A stretch of 64,000 nt of DNA from Streptomyces sp. NBC_00569 (GCF_036345255.1 NZ_CP107783.1:2170001-2234000), one strand, 5' to 3'. Positions 34,487 to 43,947 are shown, numbered from the stretch's first letter. Numbers and translations are program-made. Notes: generated from the letters alone by a model not told the origin.

Positions 34487-34831
34487 CAATTTTTTCTTAG
34501 ATGAGCGTGACGGGGAGATCCACTCAGCACTCATCCGCTGTCGACCCATCGGCGTGGCGGTCACCGTCAGCCCTGCTCCTGCCGGTCGAGGCAGGTGGTC
34601 GACTCCTTGTCCCCTATGAGCAGTTCAGGAGATTCGCCGAGTTCAGCGGATGACTCCGCATGACGCAGGCCAGCGCCTCGTGGCGCACGGTTTCCCAGCT
34701 CCACTCGGCCACATGGCGCCTCGCGGCGCACCCAGCTGTTCGTCCGAGCCACAGGCTCCGGCAGGCCGCGGACGTAGTCCTGCATCATCGCTTCCCGTCC
34801 CCATGACAGACCCTGTCGATGCATCCGCGAT

Positions 34832-35500
34832 TTATTCGCCGAGCAGTAGTGCGGCGACCGCCTCCGGTGCCTCGTGCATGGCGTCGTGGCCGGTGGGGAG
34901 GTCGTGGACCTGCCACTCGGGATCGGCTTGGAGGCGGGTGCGGAGTTCGGCGAACGGTGTCCGATCCTCCCACCCCGAGCAGTAGATGAACTCCCGGCGA
35001 GGGACCCGGGCGAGCGCGCCGGTGAGCCGGACCGTTTGCAGGAACGAGGCAAGGGGTTGGGGACGGCGGCGGGGATCGCCGCCGTCCGGTGGCCGGATGG
35101 CGTAGCCGGTGGCCGCAGCGCCAGCAGCAGCCACTTCCCGGAAGTACTCGTTTGTCGACGACCACCACGACTCGCCATTGCGCGGTACGAAGGCGTCGAG
35201 ATGCACCAGTCGTGAGATCCGGCCGTCAGCGCGATCGGCGGCGGCGGCGATCACCATCCCGGCGTAGCTGTGGCCGACCAGCGTCGCGCCGGTGATGTGG
35301 TTGCGGTCGAGGTGGCGCAACACGTCATCGGCGTGCGTGTCGAGGTTGGCGGTCGCGACCGTCGCCTCGTCGTCGTCTGGCCGCAGGCCGGTCAGGGTCA
35401 GGGCGTGAACGGCGTGACCGGCACGCTCCAGCAGCGGAATCACCGCCTCGTACGACCAGGAGCCCTTCCAACCACCAGGTACAAGGACGAACGTCGCCAT
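34832..35500 (-). CDS. alpha/beta hydrolase, esterase type
   Basis: 222 aa, cytosolic, in the group of plant-esterase-like (MES/HNL-type) hydrolases. VLVPGGWKGSWSYEAVIPLL provides the oxyanion hole, LVGHSYAGMVIAAAADR gives the nucleophile Ser, and LPTGHDAMHEAPEAVAALL the catalytic His. The start at ATG 35500 is supported by AAGGGGAAGC. It is divergent from an AraC regulator (153-bp gap), which probably controls it. Substrate unknown; small esters or lactones are likely. Confidence 0.88.
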   Translation of the reverse strand: MATFVLVPGGWKGSWSYEAVIPLLERAGHAVHALTLTGLRPDDDEATVATANLDTHADDVLRHLDRNHITGATLVGHSYAGMVIAAAADRADGRISRLVHLDAFVPRNGESWWSSTNEYFREVAAAGAAATGYAIRPPDGGDPRRRPQPLASFLQTVRLTGALARVPRREFIYCSGWEDRTPFAELRTRLQADPEWQVHDLPTGHDAMHEAPEAVAALLLGE

Positions 35501-35653
35501 GCGCTTCCCCTTCTCTCTCAAGCCACGGCATCGAGGCACGCCGCCTCGACGACATGTGGTTCCGTGAGGCACTCCGCGCGACTGAAGACCAGTCCATACG
35601 GAGGAAGTCTCGCCAGTTCACGGTGTGGCTTGCTACCGCTACGCTGCCAACCG

Positions 35654-36499
35654 ATGCCTGTTCGCCGCCAACCTCGCCAGACCACCGGTGTGACCTCACA
35701 TATGTGGCCGTCCGGCGGGCGCCACCTGTGGCCATCCGGCGAAACGAGCGCGGTGCAGTCGCACACACGGGGACACCTGGTGTACGCGGCCAGCGGCGTC
35801 CTGGCAGTTCACACCGAGCGCGGCACCTCGATCGTTCCCGCCAACCGGGTCGCCTGGACCCCCGCCGTGTTCACGCATTACCACCGCGCCCACGGCGACA
35901 CCGATATGCGGATCGTCTTTCTCGTGCCGTCTCTCGCCCGGCTCATGCCGGACCGCCCCGCGGTGTTCCTGGCCTCCGACCTCGCCCGCGAGGTCCTGCT
36001 CGCCCTGACCGGCCTCCGCAACTACGGTGACGCCGCGCCTGATTACAGCCGGTCCGCGCGCTCTCGTCTCCTTCGAGTACTCGTCGATGAACTCCGCGAA
36101 GCACGCGAACAGCCGCTGCACCTGCCAGAGCCACGGGACGACCGACTGCGAGCCATCGCCCGGATGCTGAACGAGACGCCGGCAGACAGCACCACGCTGG
36201 CCGAACTCGGGAAGACCATCGGAGCCAGCACCCGCACCCTCAGCCGACTGTTCCGCGACGAACTCGGCATGACCTTCTATGAGTGGCGCACGCAACTGCG
36301 CGTCCACCACGCCCTCGTGCTCCTCGCTGACGGCCACGACACCACCCAAACCGCTTTCGCCTGCGGATGGGCCAACCCCAGCAGCTTCATCGCAGCGTTC
36401 ACCAACATCATCGGAACGACCCCGGGCCGCTACCGCAGCGGTCGTCAGACCGCCCCCCAAGCATCTCCACTCCCGACAAGGGTCAACTCCTCGGAGTGA
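35654..36499 (+). CDS. AraC-family transcriptional regulator
   Basis: About 281 aa. The N-terminal part is a cupin-like sensor (HTRGHLVYAASGVLAVHTER, NRVAWTPAVFTHYHRAHGDT) and the C-terminal part a double AraC HTH (LAELGKTIGASTRTLSRLFR, FACGWANPSSFIAAFTNIIG and TPGRYR). The start is probably ATG 35654; a nearby ATG 35699 is possible. The N-terminus has a small tandem repeat, MWPSGGRH-LWPSGE, from a duplicated 21-bp segment. Divergent from the esterase at 34832, its likely target. Confidence 0.85.
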   Translation: MPVRRQPRQTTGVTSHMWPSGGRHLWPSGETSAVQSHTRGHLVYAASGVLAVHTERGTSIVPANRVAWTPAVFTHYHRAHGDTDMRIVFLVPSLARLMPDRPAVFLASDLAREVLLALTGLRNYGDAAPDYSRSARSRLLRVLVDELREAREQPLHLPEPRDDRLRAIARMLNETPADSTTLAELGKTIGASTRTLSRLFRDELGMTFYEWRTQLRVHHALVLLADGHDTTQTAFACGWANPSSFIAAFTNIIGTTPGRYRSGRQTAPQASPLPTRVNSSE

Positions 36500-36629
36500 T
36501 TCGTACTCGCACTCAGGCCGATGTGGTCCGCGATCGAACAGGAGTTACTCCCGTGCGGCTCGCGATTCCCGCACACCTACAGCGGCGGAACAATGTCGCC
36601 CGCAGGCTGCAGCCGGTCCCCCGGTCTTG

Positions 36630-37079
36630 TTGCGCCACGACAGCACCAAGGACGCCGAGTTGCTGGATCTCCGCCATGAGAATGCAGTGCTCCTGGTCAG
36701 GTGGGACTACGTCGTCCGGCGCAGGCATCATCGCCGTCTCGTGAGTGGACGGTGACCTGCGCTTCCTGCTGCGTGACCACGACGGCAGGGACGGCGGTCT
36801 CTCGATGCCGTCTTCGAGGCCGAGGAGATACATATCCCGATGAGTGCATCGCGGGCATCTCGAATGAACGCCCGCTGCAAGCTGGTGATCGGCAGCATTC
36901 GGCGCTAAGCCCTCGACCATGTCCTCATCATGAACCGGGCCATGCCCGGCAGGTCCTGGCCGCCTACGAACGGCACTACAACGAGCACGACCCCATCACC
37001 GTGCCAAAGTCGAAGCCGGCAGTCGCCTGCACACCCACGTCCTCGGCGGAACCATCACCGCGTACCGCTACACCGCTTG
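36630..37079 (+). pseudogene. decayed rve-type transposase with internal deletion
   Basis: Several frames carry successive pieces of one integrase-type transposase: VLLRHDSTKDAELLDLRHENAV (start), then FDAVFEAEE-like LDAVFEAEEIHIPMSASRAS with RMNARCKLVIGSIRR and LDHVLIMN, HARQVLAAYERHYNEHDP, and LHTHVLGGTITAYRYTA (end). The middle, including the first catalytic Asp region, is lost and frames are broken. Both ends of the protein are present, so this was a full element. The deaminase frame is open upstream into it. Confidence 0.7.
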
Positions 37080-37274
37080 ATCTGCGGCGACGACTCTCCG
37101 AGCCCCCACACGCTGAACTGCCCTTCCAGATTCCACCCGAAGAAACGAACAGCGTCGCGATCGCGTCGAACAAGTTCGTTCAGCGGCTGGACCAAGGCAT
37201 TCACCGACCCCCGGCTCTGCGCGGCCATCGTGGACCGCCTCACCTTCGGCGGCATGGTGCGAAAGAATCGCTGC

Positions 37275-37910
37275 ATGCCGGTACAAAGATCAGCTCACGA
37301 GTCGTGGTCGATGCTCGGCGTGCCGTGGCGGGCAGCCGTGGAGATGGCCTGGGATTCCTACCGCCAAGGCGGCATCGCCGTCGGTGCCGTTCTGACTGAC
37401 GGAACGGAGAACATTGTCAGTCGCGGACGCAACCGGCGCTTCGGGACGATGTCACCGCGTGGCCTTCTCGCGCATGCAGAGATGGAGGCGTTGAGTGTGC
37501 TTCCGGCAGAGAAGGACCGTGCACGCGGCAGCGCGCTCTACACCACGTTACATCCGTGTCCAATGTGTCTAGGCGCAGTCGTCGTGGCGCGCGTCGGTCG
37601 ACTTCATTTCGGTGCGTTCGACCCGACCTGGCTAGGGATCGAGCAGTTGCCCCAGCACAACGACGAGGTGCAGCGTCGATGGCCGGACGTCACAGGCCCG
37701 CTGACCGGACCACTCGGCGAGTGGCTCGCGGTGCTGCCGTGCCTGAACACGAACGGCTCCCTGGTTCGAGCAATGGAGTCAACGGCACCCCACCGCGCCG
37801 AACTTGCCCGTGCCGTCGCACGGCGTCTCGGAAACAGAGACAGACTTCCTGACACCGTCGACCAAGCTCTGGAGCAGGTCTGGGATCTGTTGGCTGAACA
37901 CGGAGAGTAG
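37275..37910 (+). CDS. zinc-dependent nucleoside/guanine-type deaminase
   Basis: About 211 aa. The CDA-fold zinc site is complete: HAEMEAL (His67, catalytic Glu69) and PCPMCLGAV (Cys95, Cys98). SYRQGGIAVGAVLTDG before it and LHFGAFDPTW after it match tRNA-adenosine/guanine/cytosine deaminase-like proteins; a C-terminal extension of about 80 residues (LARAVARRLGNRD) is found in actinobacterial members. It would act on a free base or nucleoside in the cytosol. The start is ATG 37275 (weak GAAAGAA) or 37311. The open frame reaches upstream into transposase relic, which is not part of the gene. Confidence 0.8.
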   Translation: MPVQRSAHESWSMLGVPWRAAVEMAWDSYRQGGIAVGAVLTDGTENIVSRGRNRRFGTMSPRGLLAHAEMEALSVLPAEKDRARGSALYTTLHPCPMCLGAVVVARVGRLHFGAFDPTWLGIEQLPQHNDEVQRRWPDVTGPLTGPLGEWLAVLPCLNTNGSLVRAMESTAPHRAELARAVARRLGNRDRLPDTVDQALEQVWDLLAEHGE

Positions 37911-38248
37911 GACCACAACCGGGCCGACGATGGCTGTCCCACGCGACTCCGGCAACATCATCGGCAACTTGCACCGGCGTCGGCGCTACCTATGCGGGCA
38001 TGCAACGCGTCTTCTACACCTCCGCGCTGATCTGCATCCGCAATTGCGACAAACTGCAACGCTTCTACGAACGCAAGCGCGCTGAAGGCAAGCGACACAC
38101 CCAGGCCGTCCTTGGGCCGGCCCGACTAAGGGCCGATGTTCTGTGCTTGGCGTGCCCATTGAGACTCCGCCGACCTTGAGTTCGGGGGGCGCACGAGGGC
38201 ACGACCCGGACCAATGATCCGGTCGGAGCGGGCCTACCATCACCTCTC
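37911..38248. other. 338-bp intergenic region
   Basis: No gene is supported. Near its end an imperfect dyad CCGGACC-N4-ATCCGG and a -10-like TACCAT (38236-38241) precede the ATG at 38249 with no ribosome site, so the next gene may have a leaderless mRNA. Confidence 0.4.
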
Positions 38249-38815
38249 ATGGCAACAGTGATCTTGACCGTCGGGCTGGCGTTCATCGGCTACCTGGCGA
38301 CCTATCTCAACGGACTCCGACTGGCGCAGAGGCAGGCCCGACTGACGCGGGTCAACGTCCAGTTGAGCGACTTCTACGGTCCTCTGTTCGCGCTGATGGA
38401 AGCCAACAGCCGTGCCTACGACACCTTCTCCGAGACGTACGCCCGCCCCGACGGCCGCGATCCCTTCCACCACGACATACCACCCACCGAGCAGGAGCTC
38501 GCCCGGTGGCGCACATGGGCCGCCACCATCTTCATCCCCAACGTTCAGGCAATGCGGGACGTGGTGGTCACCAAGGCCGATCTCCTCATCGAGGAGGAGA
38601 TGCCCTCGGCCCTGCTCCAGCTCTGCGCACATGTCGCCGGATACGAGATCACCGTCGCGCAATGGGCCGAGGGCAATTACGAAGAACACCTGTCACTCAT
38701 ACCGTTCCCTGGCCGGGAGCTAAGGGAATACACCCGCGACCGTTTCACCCACCTGAAGAGCGAGCAGGCGAGGCTACTGGGGCGCCGCCGCGAGCGCTCG
38801 AACCGTCGACGCTGA
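38249..38815 (+). CDS. hypothetical protein with N-terminal membrane helix
   Basis: 188 aa of unknown function. One N-terminal hydrophobic helix (VILTVGLAFIGYLATYLNGL) leads into a soluble helical domain on the cytoplasmic side (VQLSDFYGPLFALMEANSRA, LARWRTWAATIFIPNVQAMR, LCAHVAGYEITVAQWAEGNY) and a basic C-terminus (RRRERSNRRR). The NVQLSDFYGPLFALMEAN layout is shared with a group of actinobacterial hypothetical membrane proteins. There is no ribosome site before ATG 38249, but a -10-like TACCAT 8 nt away. Clear coding character; isolated gene. Confidence 0.65.
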   Translation: MATVILTVGLAFIGYLATYLNGLRLAQRQARLTRVNVQLSDFYGPLFALMEANSRAYDTFSETYARPDGRDPFHHDIPPTEQELARWRTWAATIFIPNVQAMRDVVVTKADLLIEEEMPSALLQLCAHVAGYEITVAQWAEGNYEEHLSLIPFPGRELREYTRDRFTHLKSEQARLLGRRRERSNRRR

Positions 38816-38889
38816 AGCAGAGGGGCGGAGTCGTGCCACGGCCGTGCCACATCGGGCGGTGAATCACGGTCAAGGGCGGTTCGCCGCAG

Positions 38890-39243
38890 TCACGATGCGC
38901 CGCTGACCTGATTGGCTTGTATGCCTGGCGCGACCTGGTATCTCTCGAGGCACGTCACGGCCGTCCATACAAGGCGGACGTCGACCGTTCGAAACCGTCC
39001 GCGTCCACCAGAGATCACGATAGGCACCTGCGACACGTTCTGGCCGCGTAAGAGAAACACTTCAACCCCCATCGCCCGCGCCGTGCCCTCCACCAATCAG
39101 CACCGCTGCGGCCAATCGCCGATCCAATAGCCCCTGACGGCAAGGTCATCCGCCGTGATCCACTCGGCGGGTTGATCCACGAAGACACGCAGGCCACATA
39201 AGCGGCCGAGTATCGGGGCACCCACGAGCTGCAGGCTCACCAT
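38890..39243 (-). pseudogene. possible hypothetical gene interrupted by an in-frame TGA
   Basis: From ATG 39243 the frame reads LQLVGAPILGRLCGLRVFVD, WITADDLAVRGYWIGDWPQR, a TGA (39097-39099), and continues in the same frame with LVEGTARAMGVEVFLLRGQN and VPIVISGGRGRFR to a stop at 38890. Both halves look protein-like and are in the same frame, so one 117-aa gene with a nonsense mutation is plausible. There is no ribosome site and I recognise no family. It is divergent from the SUKH gene, 51 bp away. Confidence 0.35.
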
Positions 39244-39294
39244 GGCCGATAGCATCGACCACCAGTCGCCCTCGCAGAATGCAAAGGTCCCCGC

Positions 39295-39849
39295 ATGAAC
39301 TTCGTCCTGTCCCCGGACGGGGTACGCACCGCGTTCGGGCTCTCGGGTGTCGTCTACTTCCCCCGTTATAGCGACCCGAACAACCAACTGAACGACGCCG
39401 CTGCGCTGTTGCTGAGCAGCATCGGCCTTCCGGACACCGAATGGTTCATGTCCAAGGCCAGCCTGCAAGCCGACGACTACATCCACGTCAGCGAGTGGTA
39501 CGCGGGCAAAGGCACGGTGCCCAAGGAGTGCAGCGACTGGCTGATTATCGGCATGTTCGCAGACACCACCCTCGCTCTCGCTCCGGACACAGGCACGGTC
39601 TACGCCCTCGGCGACAGTGAGACGGAAGTCGTCTACAGGGTGATTCACCGTGACGTCGAGTCGCTCGTCTATGCCCTGACCAAGTTCCAGATCCTCCAAC
39701 AGGGGCTGGAAGACGGTGACGACGAAGACACGGAAGAACGCGTTGATGCGCTCCGTACCGAAATCACTGAGTTCGACCCTCTACCCTTCGAACATCAGGA
39801 CTCGCAGTGGCACCTGACTTTCGAAGAAGTGATCGACGGCATCTGGTAG
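39295..39849 (+). CDS. SUKH-4-like immunity protein
   Basis: 184 aa. Region WLIIGMFADTTLALAPDTGTV and then YALGDSETEVVYRVIHRDVE, SLVYALTKFQIL matches the SUKH-type layout of actinobacterial immunity proteins, with an acidic insertion (DGDDEDTEE) and a short helical end. SUKH proteins bind and neutralise polymorphic toxins, often nucleases or deaminases, in the cytosol. AAAGG precedes the ATG. No toxin gene is adjacent; the broken frame at 38890-39243 is divergent and not recognisable as a toxin. An orphan immunity gene is a common state for this family. Confidence 0.6.
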   Translation: MNFVLSPDGVRTAFGLSGVVYFPRYSDPNNQLNDAAALLLSSIGLPDTEWFMSKASLQADDYIHVSEWYAGKGTVPKECSDWLIIGMFADTTLALAPDTGTVYALGDSETEVVYRVIHRDVESLVYALTKFQILQQGLEDGDDEDTEERVDALRTEITEFDPLPFEHQDSQWHLTFEEVIDGIW

Positions 39850-40066
39850 GGCGAGCAGCCGATCAGGGAGCTGGGAAATCACCCACATCGCGTCCCGGTC
39901 GTCGGCCGGGCTTGCGTGGGCGACGGAGCTGATGCTGATCCTGCCCTTGTCGAAAACTCATCAGTCCTGGCGAGGGCAAGTGCGCTGGGTCTGGAGGCTG
40001 GCAGCTGTGACTGATGGCGCCGGGGCTCTCGCCCGACTGACGAGCGCCGGGGCATGGTGATCCACC

Positions 40067-40340
40067 ATGCTGCTGCGACTGGCCTGCCTGGGTGTGGCGA
40101 TCACGTCCGCGATGCTGCGCCTGCCGGCGATGAGCGATCGGGACAGGGCCGTCGAGATCCTCGCCCCGCGCCATCAGACCACGGTACTGAAGGGCCAACA
40201 CGGCAAGGAAAAGGTGCGGTTCAGCCCAAGTGATCGGGCGTTCCTGGCGGCGCTGCGGCACCGGCTTCCGCAAGATGCGCTGCGCAGGCTGCGGCTGCCG
40301 GCCCGGCAAATCTGGCCGCAGCCCTGCTGCCGCGGCAGCA
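40067..40340 (+). pseudogene. decayed rve-type transposase, N-terminal part
   Basis: MLLRLACLGVAITSAMLRLP, MSDRDRAVEILAPRHQTTVL, EKVRFSPSDRAFLAALRHRL, PQDALRRLRL: the best-preserved copy of the N-terminal region shared by the relics at 16440, 18243 and 22556. It stops before the catalytic domain, next to the end of the membrane-protein gene on the other strand. The start of the gap (39850-40066) has no feature. Confidence 0.7.
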
Positions 40341-40355
40341 GTCCGGTGAGCAGCG

Positions 40356-41336
40356 TCAGGCACGCAGAGTGACGCCGAAACGGGTCTTCATCCGACGCAG
40401 TTCCCACAGCGAGACGGCGGTCACCGACAGCGGCCCGCCCAGCATGGAGCAGAACTGGACGACGGGCGGGCCCCCCGGCATGCCGTCACCGATCACGCTG
40501 AAGGCCGCGAACACCCACACCAGCGTCAGGGTGAGGACGGGCGGCAGCATCGGGTGGACCTGGGCGCTGTTGAAGGCACTGCGAGCCGAGTACAGAGACG
40601 CCATGAAGAAGAAGGGAAGGCCCCACACGATCACGATCAGCGAGGCGACGGCCAGTACGTACTCCCACCAGCTCTTCCCGTCGTCGGCGTTGACGGTCAG
40701 GGCCGTCGGGACGAGGACTCCGCCGATGACGACCAGCGTCAGGACGTACCAGCCGACCGCTTTGAGCGGAGCGCGCAGCCGGGAGCGCAGATGCGGCCGC
40801 AGGCGCGGGGGCGCGTAGTAGATGAATCCGAGGATGACCAGGGGCGCGGCGATGATCAGCACGAACGGGGCGAGGATGAGTTGGGCGGCACCGCCATACG
40901 CCGCGTCCTCCCAGCGGTTCGGGTCCACGTTGTAGGCGAGGATCAGGGCGACGGTGGCGGCGGCACCGAGCACCGTGCGGGCCAGCTGGACGCGGTCCAC
41001 GGCGCGGTCCACGATCCGGCCTTCACCCTCCTGCACGAAGAGCCTGGTGGCGACGCGATGCGCGGAGCGCAGGATCGCGCCGACGAGCCCGAAAGGAGAG
41101 GCGAGCGACAGGCAGCCGCGGCGGCGCCGGACGGCGGGCCTCGTGGGCTGGGGGCCGTAGGGGTACGGATTCGGGTACGGAGGCTGGTTCGGGTACGGGC
41201 CCGGATTCGGTGGTGGCGGACCGTACGGGCCGCCCTGCGGTGGTCCGTAGGGAGCGCCCCAACCGCCCTGGTTTCCCGGTCCGTTGTTGCCAGGCTGACC
41301 CGGGCCGTTTCCCGGCCCCCATCCCCCCGTTGCCAT
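40356..41336 (-). CDS. membrane protein with Gly/Pro/Tyr-rich N-terminus
   Basis: 326 aa. Residues 1-70 are low-complexity Gly/Pro/Asn/Tyr-rich (WGPGNGPGQPGNNGPGN, PYPNPYPYGP), then a basic stretch and six or so transmembrane helices (TVLGAAATVALILAYNV, LILAPFVLIIAAPLVILGFI, WYVLTLVVIGGVLVPTAL, YVLAVASLIVIVWGLPFFFM, LPPVLTLTLVWVFAAFSVI). No known domain or enzyme motif. Many actinobacterial envelope proteins have such cytoplasmic disordered tails. GGGGAG precedes ATG 41336. The neighbours give no clue. Confidence 0.75.
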   Translation of the reverse strand: MATGGWGPGNGPGQPGNNGPGNQGGWGAPYGPPQGGPYGPPPPNPGPYPNQPPYPNPYPYGPQPTRPAVRRRRGCLSLASPFGLVGAILRSAHRVATRLFVQEGEGRIVDRAVDRVQLARTVLGAAATVALILAYNVDPNRWEDAAYGGAAQLILAPFVLIIAAPLVILGFIYYAPPRLRPHLRSRLRAPLKAVGWYVLTLVVIGGVLVPTALTVNADDGKSWWEYVLAVASLIVIVWGLPFFFMASLYSARSAFNSAQVHPMLPPVLTLTLVWVFAAFSVIGDGMPGGPPVVQFCSMLGGPLSVTAVSLWELRRMKTRFGVTLRA

Positions 41337-41947
41337 GCCGCTCCCCGTTCTCTCTCGGCCAGTTGCTGTGTGTGCCCTGTGGCGCCACGGGGCAGTGTAG
41401 TGACATCGGGTGACAGAGGCCGCCCTCGCTGCCGGTCGCGCCGCCTTGCCCGTCGCGCCACATAGGTGCATACCCGTCGGCACTCCGGCGAAGCGCCGAG
41501 GCCGTCAGGGCGCCGACCGGATCGAGGTCGGAGTGCCGCGGGGCCACCAGTCGTCGCGGCCCGGTTCCGACTCGTACGCGTACCACAACCTGTCCCGGCT
41601 CAGGCGGAGTGGGACATGGTGGCGGGAGTGGGTGAGGGGGTCGCGCCAAGGGCGGAAGGCGGCTCGGCAAGACGCCAGCAAGAAGTGATCGGGCGTTCGT
41701 GGCGTCCTCCCGTACGACCGCCAGGCGTCGTTCGAACTCTTGGGCCAGGTGCTGATACGGCGCAGTGCTTCAAGACTGCTCCCCGCTGCTGGCCAGGGAT
41801 GTGTCCGCGTCCGTATTCACACCCGGCGCCTGCGTCTGCGGATCCACACGTGGCTCGCCCCCGACACCGCCCCCGAAGCGGTCCTCGACGCACACACCGC
41901 ATGCAGCACGTACGCCGACTCCTGCCATCCGCCGGGCCTCGCGCGCG
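41337..41947. other. 611-bp stretch without a supported gene
   Basis: It contains an inverted pair CGGCACTCCG (41478-41487) and CGGAGTGCCG (41529-41538) about 40 bp apart, too wide for a classic terminator, and no convincing coding frame. The promoter of the membrane protein should be at its left end. Confidence 0.4.
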
Positions 41948-42817
41948 TCACTCCTTGAGAGCGCCCGCGTTTCCGCCCCGTACGAAGTGGCGCTGGAAGA
42001 CGAAGAAGACGATCGCGACCGGGATCGTCGCGAGGAGCGCTGCCGTGAGCTTGAGGGGGTACTGGGTGCCGACTCCCAGGCCGCCGGAGACGAACTGGGC
42101 TAGACCGGTTGTCAGGGTGGCGTGGTCGGCGGACTGTGTGGTCACCACGAAGTGCGTGAACTCGTTCCAGGAACCCTGGAAGGAGAGGATCGTGAGCGTG
42201 ATCAGGGCCGGGCGCGCCATGGGCAGGACCACGGACCAGTAGGTGCGGACAACGCCGGCGCCGTCGACGCGGGCCGCCTCCTCGATCTCGCGCGGCACCG
42301 ACTCGAAGAACTGCTTCATGATGAAGATGCCGACCGCGTCCACCAGCAGCGGCACGATCATCGCCGTGTATGTGTCGTAGATGCCGAGGTACTGCACCAC
42401 GAGGAACTTCGGGATCATCAGGACGACGCCGGGCACGGCCATCACGGAGATGAGCAGCACGGTCAGCAGGCCGCGGCCGCGGAAGCGCAGCCGCGACAAC
42501 GCGTATCCCGCGAGCGAGTCGAAGAAGACCCGTCCGGCCGTGACGACCACGGCGATGAAGGCGGAATTGCCCAGCCAGGTCGGGAAGGCCACACCCTCTG
42601 AGCCGCTGAACAGCTTCCGGTACGCGTCCAGGGAGAACGGGTTCGGGATGAGACTGAGCGGTGAGGATGCTGCTTGCGGATCCGTCTTGAATGTCGTCAC
42701 CAACTGGATGACGAACGGCATCAAGTAGAGGAGCGCCGCGAGCGACATGACCAGGGTGCCGGCAAGGCGGAGCGTGCCGCGCCGCTCACGCGCGGCAGTG
42801 GGCATCGGTGCGGTCAT
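41948..42817 (-). CDS. sugar ABC transporter permease (MalG type)
   Basis: 289 aa with six membrane helices and the EAA-loop EEAARVDGAGVVRTYWSVVLPMARP that contacts the ATPase. It belongs to the MalG/CUT1 group of inner-membrane permeases that import oligosaccharides with a solute-binding protein. ATG 42817 overlaps the upstream permease stop (ATGA). Last gene of the transport operon; no ATP-binding subunit is encoded here, so a shared MsiK-type ATPase elsewhere is expected, as is common in Streptomyces. Confidence 0.92.
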   Translation of the reverse strand: MTAPMPTAARERRGTLRLAGTLVMSLAALLYLMPFVIQLVTTFKTDPQAASSPLSLIPNPFSLDAYRKLFSGSEGVAFPTWLGNSAFIAVVVTAGRVFFDSLAGYALSRLRFRGRGLLTVLLISVMAVPGVVLMIPKFLVVQYLGIYDTYTAMIVPLLVDAVGIFIMKQFFESVPREIEEAARVDGAGVVRTYWSVVLPMARPALITLTILSFQGSWNEFTHFVVTTQSADHATLTTGLAQFVSGGLGVGTQYPLKLTAALLATIPVAIVFFVFQRHFVRGGNAGALKE

Positions 42818-43947
42818 CGGGCCGCCCCCTTCGTGCGTCGTATGCGGCGCCCCTTTCGCCCGTCTCGTTCCCGCAGTGCGAGCCGCTGGAGTCCGGTCAT
42901 CACCAGGATGATCGCCAGCAGGACGAAGGAGATCGCGGTGCCCGTCCCGTACTGCCCGTCCTTGAAGCTGAGGCTGTAGGAGAGGTACGCGGGCGTGAGC
43001 GTGGTGTTGGCGGGCTGGCCCTGACTCATCACATAGACCTGGTCGAAGACCTGCCAGGAGCCGATGAGGCCGAGGGTGATCACCAGGAAGAGGACGGGGC
43101 GAAGCGCGGGAAGGATCACGTGGCGCAATGTCTGCCGGCGGTTGGCACCGTCGAGGCGCGCGGACTCCAACTGGGTCTCGGGGATGTCCTGGAGTGCGGC
43201 CAGGAACATGAGCATGAAGGTGCCGGACGTCGTCCAGACCACCAGCAGGATGATGGTGCACATCGCGACGGAGGGGCCGGACAGCCAGTCCCACCAGGAC
43301 AGTCCCAGCATGCCGTGCCCGGCGAGGGCGGCGGGCGGTGAGTCGGGGTCGACCAGACCGAGCCCGCCGAGCACCACCCACACCAGGCCCCGGGCGTCCG
43401 TGAACCAGTTCGGGCCCTGGATGCCCACCCACCTGAGCAGGTTGTTGACGGCGCCGCTGCTCTGGAAGAGGAAGAGGAACACGGTCGAGACCGCGATGGA
43501 GCTGGTGACGGACGGGAAGTAGAACGCCGTCCGGAAGGCGTTCTTGCCCTTGAGGCGGCGCCGGTTGACGGCGAGGGCCAGGCCGAGCGCCAGAGCCGTC
43601 TGCAGCGGGACGACCAGCAGGACGTAGTACAGGTTGTTGCGCAGGGACGTCATGAAGAGGGTGCGGGTCAGGCCGTCGTCGGTGAACAGGCCCTGGTAGT
43701 TGCCGAGTCCGACGAAGTCGGCCGCTCCGGAGAAGGGGTTCGACTGGCCGTCCCAGTCCAGCAGGCTCACCCACACCGCCATGACGACGGGTATGGCCAG
43801 GAAGAGGCCGAGGATGATCACCATGGGGCTGACGAAGATCCAGCCCCACAGGCCCTGGCGGCCTTCGCGGCGCGATCGGCGCGCCGTCGGGCCGCGGCGT
43901 ACGGCCGCCGGGGTGCGGGGCGGCCGCGCCGTCGTGCTGGTGTTCAT
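42814..43947 (-). CDS. sugar ABC transporter permease (MalF type)
   Basis: 377 aa. A basic N-terminus precedes helices beginning LWGWIFVSPMVIILGLFLAI, and the EAA loop is QLESARLDGANRRQTLRHVILPALRP. It contains a longer insertion (FTDARGLVWVVLGGLGLVDP to SWWDWLSG) seen in some CUT1 permeases. It pairs with the permease downstream (4-bp overlap). ATG 43947 overlaps the solute-binding protein stop. As the binding protein gene is broken, the importer may be inactive as sequenced. Confidence 0.92.
   Translation of the reverse strand: MNTSTTARPPRTPAAVRRGPTARRSRREGRQGLWGWIFVSPMVIILGLFLAIPVVMAVWVSLLDWDGQSNPFSGAADFVGLGNYQGLFTDDGLTRTLFMTSLRNNLYYVLLVVPLQTALALGLALAVNRRRLKGKNAFRTAFYFPSVTSSIAVSTVFLFLFQSSGAVNNLLRWVGIQGPNWFTDARGLVWVVLGGLGLVDPDSPPAALAGHGMLGLSWWDWLSGPSVAMCTIILLVVWTTSGTFMLMFLAALQDIPETQLESARLDGANRRQTLRHVILPALRPVLFLVITLGLIGSWQVFDQVYVMSQGQPANTTLTPAYLSYSLSFKDGQYGTGTAISFVLLAIILVMTGLQRLALRERDGRKGRRIRRTKGAAR

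Noticed and set aside
39097..39099. In-frame TGA as a recoded selenocysteine
   Set aside because: No family with a catalytic Cys at this point is recognised and no SECIS-like hairpin follows; a nonsense mutation is simpler.
41478..41538. CGGCACTCCG ... CGGAGTGCCG as a terminator
   Set aside because: The arms are 40 bp apart and not placed directly after a gene end.
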